From Ochrobactrum quorumnocens (lineage in GTDB: Bacteria > Pseudomonadota > Alphaproteobacteria > Rhizobiales > Rhizobiaceae): a stretch of DNA of 64,000 bases. How positions within the stretch are numbered: position 1 is the stretch's first letter; each line of letters starts with the position of its first letter. This document shows, piece by piece, positions 61,859 through 64,000 of this stretch. The DNA lies in contig NZ_CP022604.1 in assembly GCF_002278035.1 (NCBI RefSeq), forward strand, positions 682,001 through 746,000. The letters are read 5' to 3'. The notes under the pieces are model-generated. The model was not told the origin of the DNA, searched no databases, and saw nothing but the letters and a program-made list of their open reading frames with translations. A program made the position numbers and the translations under genes.

Positions 61859-64000
61859 ATGAACGAAAACAGCGTTATGGCACCCCAAACCACAGATTTG
61901 ACCTCCGATGTGACCACAGAGGCAGCAACTGATGTTTCTGCGGGCAAGAACACCGGCAAAGTTCAAAACGCTCACGAAGCTTTGAACGATGACCAGACCT
62001 CGGCGCTGATGCAAAGCCCTGAGCGCTTCGTCAATCGCGAGTTTTCCTGGCTGCAGTTCAATCGCCGTGTTCTTGAAGAAGCTGCGAATATAACCCAGCC
62101 CTTGCTTGAGCGCCTAAGATTTCTGTCCATTTCAGCAGCCAATCTCGATGAGTTTTTCATGGTCCGCATTGCGGGGCTCGCTGCACAGGTGCGCGCTGGT
62201 GTTGCCATGCGCAGTGCTGATGGCCGCACTCCCCAAGAGCAGCTCGATTTTGTTCTGGAGGAGGTAGGACGTCTCCAGGAAGGCCAGCAGGAGCGTCTGC
62301 GCACGCTGCGTGAGGAGCTTGAAAAAGAGAGTATCGAAATCGTGCGTCCGTTGGCTTTGTCGAAGACGGAGAAGGACTGGCTTGAGAATCATTTCCTTGA
62401 GACGATTTTCCCGGTTCTGACTCCGCTTTCCATCGACCCGGCTCATCCGTTTCCGTTTATTCCCAATCTCGGCTTTTCCATTGCGCTGCAACTCGCGCGC
62501 CGCCTCGACAGCCATCCGATGACCGCACTCCTGCGTATTCCTGTTGCGCTCAGGCGTTTCATCCAGCTGCCGACCGAGCAACAGAATGCTTACCGTTTCA
62601 TCACGATTGAGGATGCAGTCAGCCTGTTCATTGGCCGCCTTTTCCCGGGCTATGAAGTGCGTGGCGCAGGAACATTCCGCATCATTCGTGACAGCGATAT
62701 CGAAGTGGAAGAAGAGGCGGAAGATCTCGTCCGTCTTTTTGAAACTGCGTTGAAGCGTCGTCGGCGCGGTCAGGTCATCCGTATTGAGTTTGACTCAGAA
62801 ATCCCTGAGGCGCTGCGCGTCTTCGTTGCAACCGAGCTTGGCGTATCGGAAAACAGGATTAGCGTTCTGGAAGGCCTCCTTGCGCTCAACATGATTTCGG
62901 AAATCGTGTCGATTCCACGCGATGATCTCAAGTTCATATCCTACAATCCGCGCTTCCCAGAACGTATTCGCGAACATGGCGGCGATTGTTTCGCAGCGAT
63001 TCGCGAGAAAGATATCGTTGTCCACCATCCATATGAATCGTTCGACGTTGTAGTACAGTTCCTGCGTCAGGCCGCTGCAGACCCGGACGTGCTGGCGATC
63101 AAGCAGACGCTTTATCGCACCTCCAATGACAGCCCGATTGTGCGCGCACTGGTTGATGCTGCTGAAGCAGGCAAGTCGGTTACGGCGCTTGTCGAACTGA
63201 AGGCGCGTTTCGATGAAGAAGCCAATATTCGCTGGGCACGTGATCTTGAACGCGCTGGCGTGCAGGTTGTGTTCGGCTTCATTGAGCTGAAAACACATGC
63301 GAAGATGTCGCTCGTGGTGCGTCGTGAAGACCAGAGACTGCGCACATATGTGCATCTGGGTACCGGCAATTATCATCCGATCACGGCGCGTATCTATACC
63401 GATCTGTCGTTCTTTACATCTGATCCCGATATTGCGCGCGATGTAGCGCATATTTTCAATTTCATCACGGGCTATGCGCAACCGGCTGAAGAGATGAAAA
63501 TCGCTATTTCACCGCTGACGCTTCGCACGCGAATCCTCAAGCACATCGAAGACGAAATCACCAATGCGAAGGCCGGACAGCCTGCTGCGATCTGGATGAA
63601 GATGAATTCGCTCGTCGATCCACAGATTATTGATGCACTCTATAAGGCAAGTCAGGCAGGCGTTCACATCGATCTGGTGGTGCGTGGCATTTGCTGTCTG
63701 CGACCGGGTGTTCCGGGTCTCTCAGATAACATCCGCGCAAAGTCCATTGTTGGACGTTTTCTTGAGCACAGCCGCATATTTTGCTTTGGAAACGGGCATG
63801 ACCTACCTTCCGGCAAGGCAATCGTCTATATCGGTTCAGCCGATATGATGCCACGCAATCTCGACCGCCGTGTTGAGACTTTGGTGCCCATCACCAATGC
63901 CACCGTGCATCAGCAAATCCTGTCGCAGATCATGTTTGCCAACATAATTGATAACCAGCAGAGCTATCAGCTACTTGCGGATGGTACCTCTCGCCGGATA
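61859..64000 (+). CDS. ppk: polyphosphate kinase, C-terminus cut off by the window edge
   Basis: Reversibly makes polyphosphate from ATP at the inner membrane. Starts ATG 61859 (GGACAGGAAAA upstream); 714 codons open to the end, close to the family length (about 690-730), so only a short part is missing. An N-terminal 50-residue Thr/Ala/Asn-rich stretch ([20 protein letters not shown]) precedes the PPK core [17 protein letters not shown]. The autophosphorylated His is in [12 protein letters not shown]-terminal domain with [10 protein letters not shown] and PRNLDRRVE is present. Confidence 0.97.
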   Translation, partial: MNENSVMAPQTTDLTSDVTTEAATDVSAGKNTGKVQNAHEALNDDQTSALMQSPERFVNREFSWLQFNRRVLEEAANITQPLLERLRFLSISAANLDEFFMVRIAGLAAQVRAGVAMRSADGRTPQEQLDFVLEEVGRLQEGQQERLRTLREELEKESIEIVRPLALSKTEKDWLENHFLETIFPVLTPLSIDPAHPFPFIPNLGFSIALQLARRLDSHPMTALLRIPVALRRFIQLPTEQQNAYRFITIEDAVSLFIGRLFPGYEVRGAGTFRIIRDSDIEVEEEAEDLVRLFETALKRRRRGQVIRIEFDSEIPEALRVFVATELGVSENRISVLEGLLALNMISEIVSIPRDDLKFISYNPRFPERIREHGGDCFAAIREKDIVVHHPYESFDVVVQFLRQAAADPDVLAIKQTLYRTSNDSPIVRALVDAAEAGKSVTALVELKARFDEEANIRWARDLERAGVQVVFGFIELKTHAKMSLVVRREDQRLRTYVHLGTGNYHPITARIYTDLSFFTSDPDIARDVAHIFNFITGYAQPAEEMKIAISPLTLRTRILKHIEDEITNAKAGQPAAIWMKMNSLVDPQIIDALYKASQAGVHIDLVVRGICCLRPGVPGLSDNIRAKSIVGRFLEHSRIFCFGNGHDLPSGKAIVYIGSADMMPRNLDRRVETLVPITNATVHQQILSQIMFANIIDNQQSYQLLADGTSRRI

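Noticed and set aside
62795..63481. 228-codon minus-strand ORF inside ppk
   Set aside because: Antisense shadow of ppk.

Overview
The window is chromosomal DNA of an alphaproteobacterium of the order Rhizobiales, most likely the Brucella/Ochrobactrum group. The best evidence is an Omp25-family porin-like protein (30022-30663) very close to classical Brucella Omp25 as I remember it. Rhizobial families (DUF992, AapJQMP, HdaA, NDUFS4-type and zf-CHCC complex I proteins) and roughly 108-bp palindromic repeats resembling the Bru-RS elements of Brucella support this. The intact IS element and small detoxification genes fit an environmental Ochrobactrum-type strain better than a classical Brucella, but that is inference. 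No taxonomic search could be run.

Layout. 1-9.2 kb: a truncated NUDIX hydrolase, a YedK/HMCES DNA-protein crosslink protein, a LysE exporter, cysS, a GFA-domain protein, cimA, rarD and an M23 peptidase. 9.1-17.0 kb (minus strand): an envelope-biogenesis operon reading lptF-lptG-lptD, then a SurA-like chaperone, then pdxA-rsmA, with hairpins at two internal junctions. 17.4-23.5 kb: pepA, holC, a membrane protein, an IS5-family element between two palindromic repeats, an ABC-F ATPase and a DinB protein. 23.6-29.7 kb: ndk, a YbaY/META envelope protein, and the minus-strand operon SDR-uvrC-pgsA-moaD-moaE. 30-37.3 kb: omp25, GST, RNase T2, rlmJ, an EamA transporter, an orphan molybdopterin oxidoreductase and a DUF992 protein. 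37.4-43.9 kb: purM-purN, a PerM-type membrane protein, hdaA, an epimerase, an SH3 protein and an SDR.

43.9-48.1 kb is a patchwork of very small genes around tRNA-Pro(TGG), an NDUFS4 homologue and tRNA-Arg(TCT); several of these genes are under 60 codons. 48.1-56.6 kb: an ionotropic glutamate-receptor-like channel, metC, a PAP2 phosphatase and the complete amino-acid ABC transporter aapJQMP. 56.7-61.7 kb: a run of small stress or detoxification genes (three VOC-fold proteins, GNAT, ArsR + SRPBCC, HxlR, an FAD monooxygenase and a zf-CHCC protein). The window ends inside ppk.

Most genes are ordinary housekeeping genes in tight, often translationally coupled operons. I did not find a clear new defence or biosynthetic system. 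The observations most worth a second look are the glutamate-receptor-like channel with an unusual pore loop, the IS/palindrome composite, the M23 peptidase lacking one zinc ligand, the small-protein genes, and the hairpins inside the LPS-transport operon.
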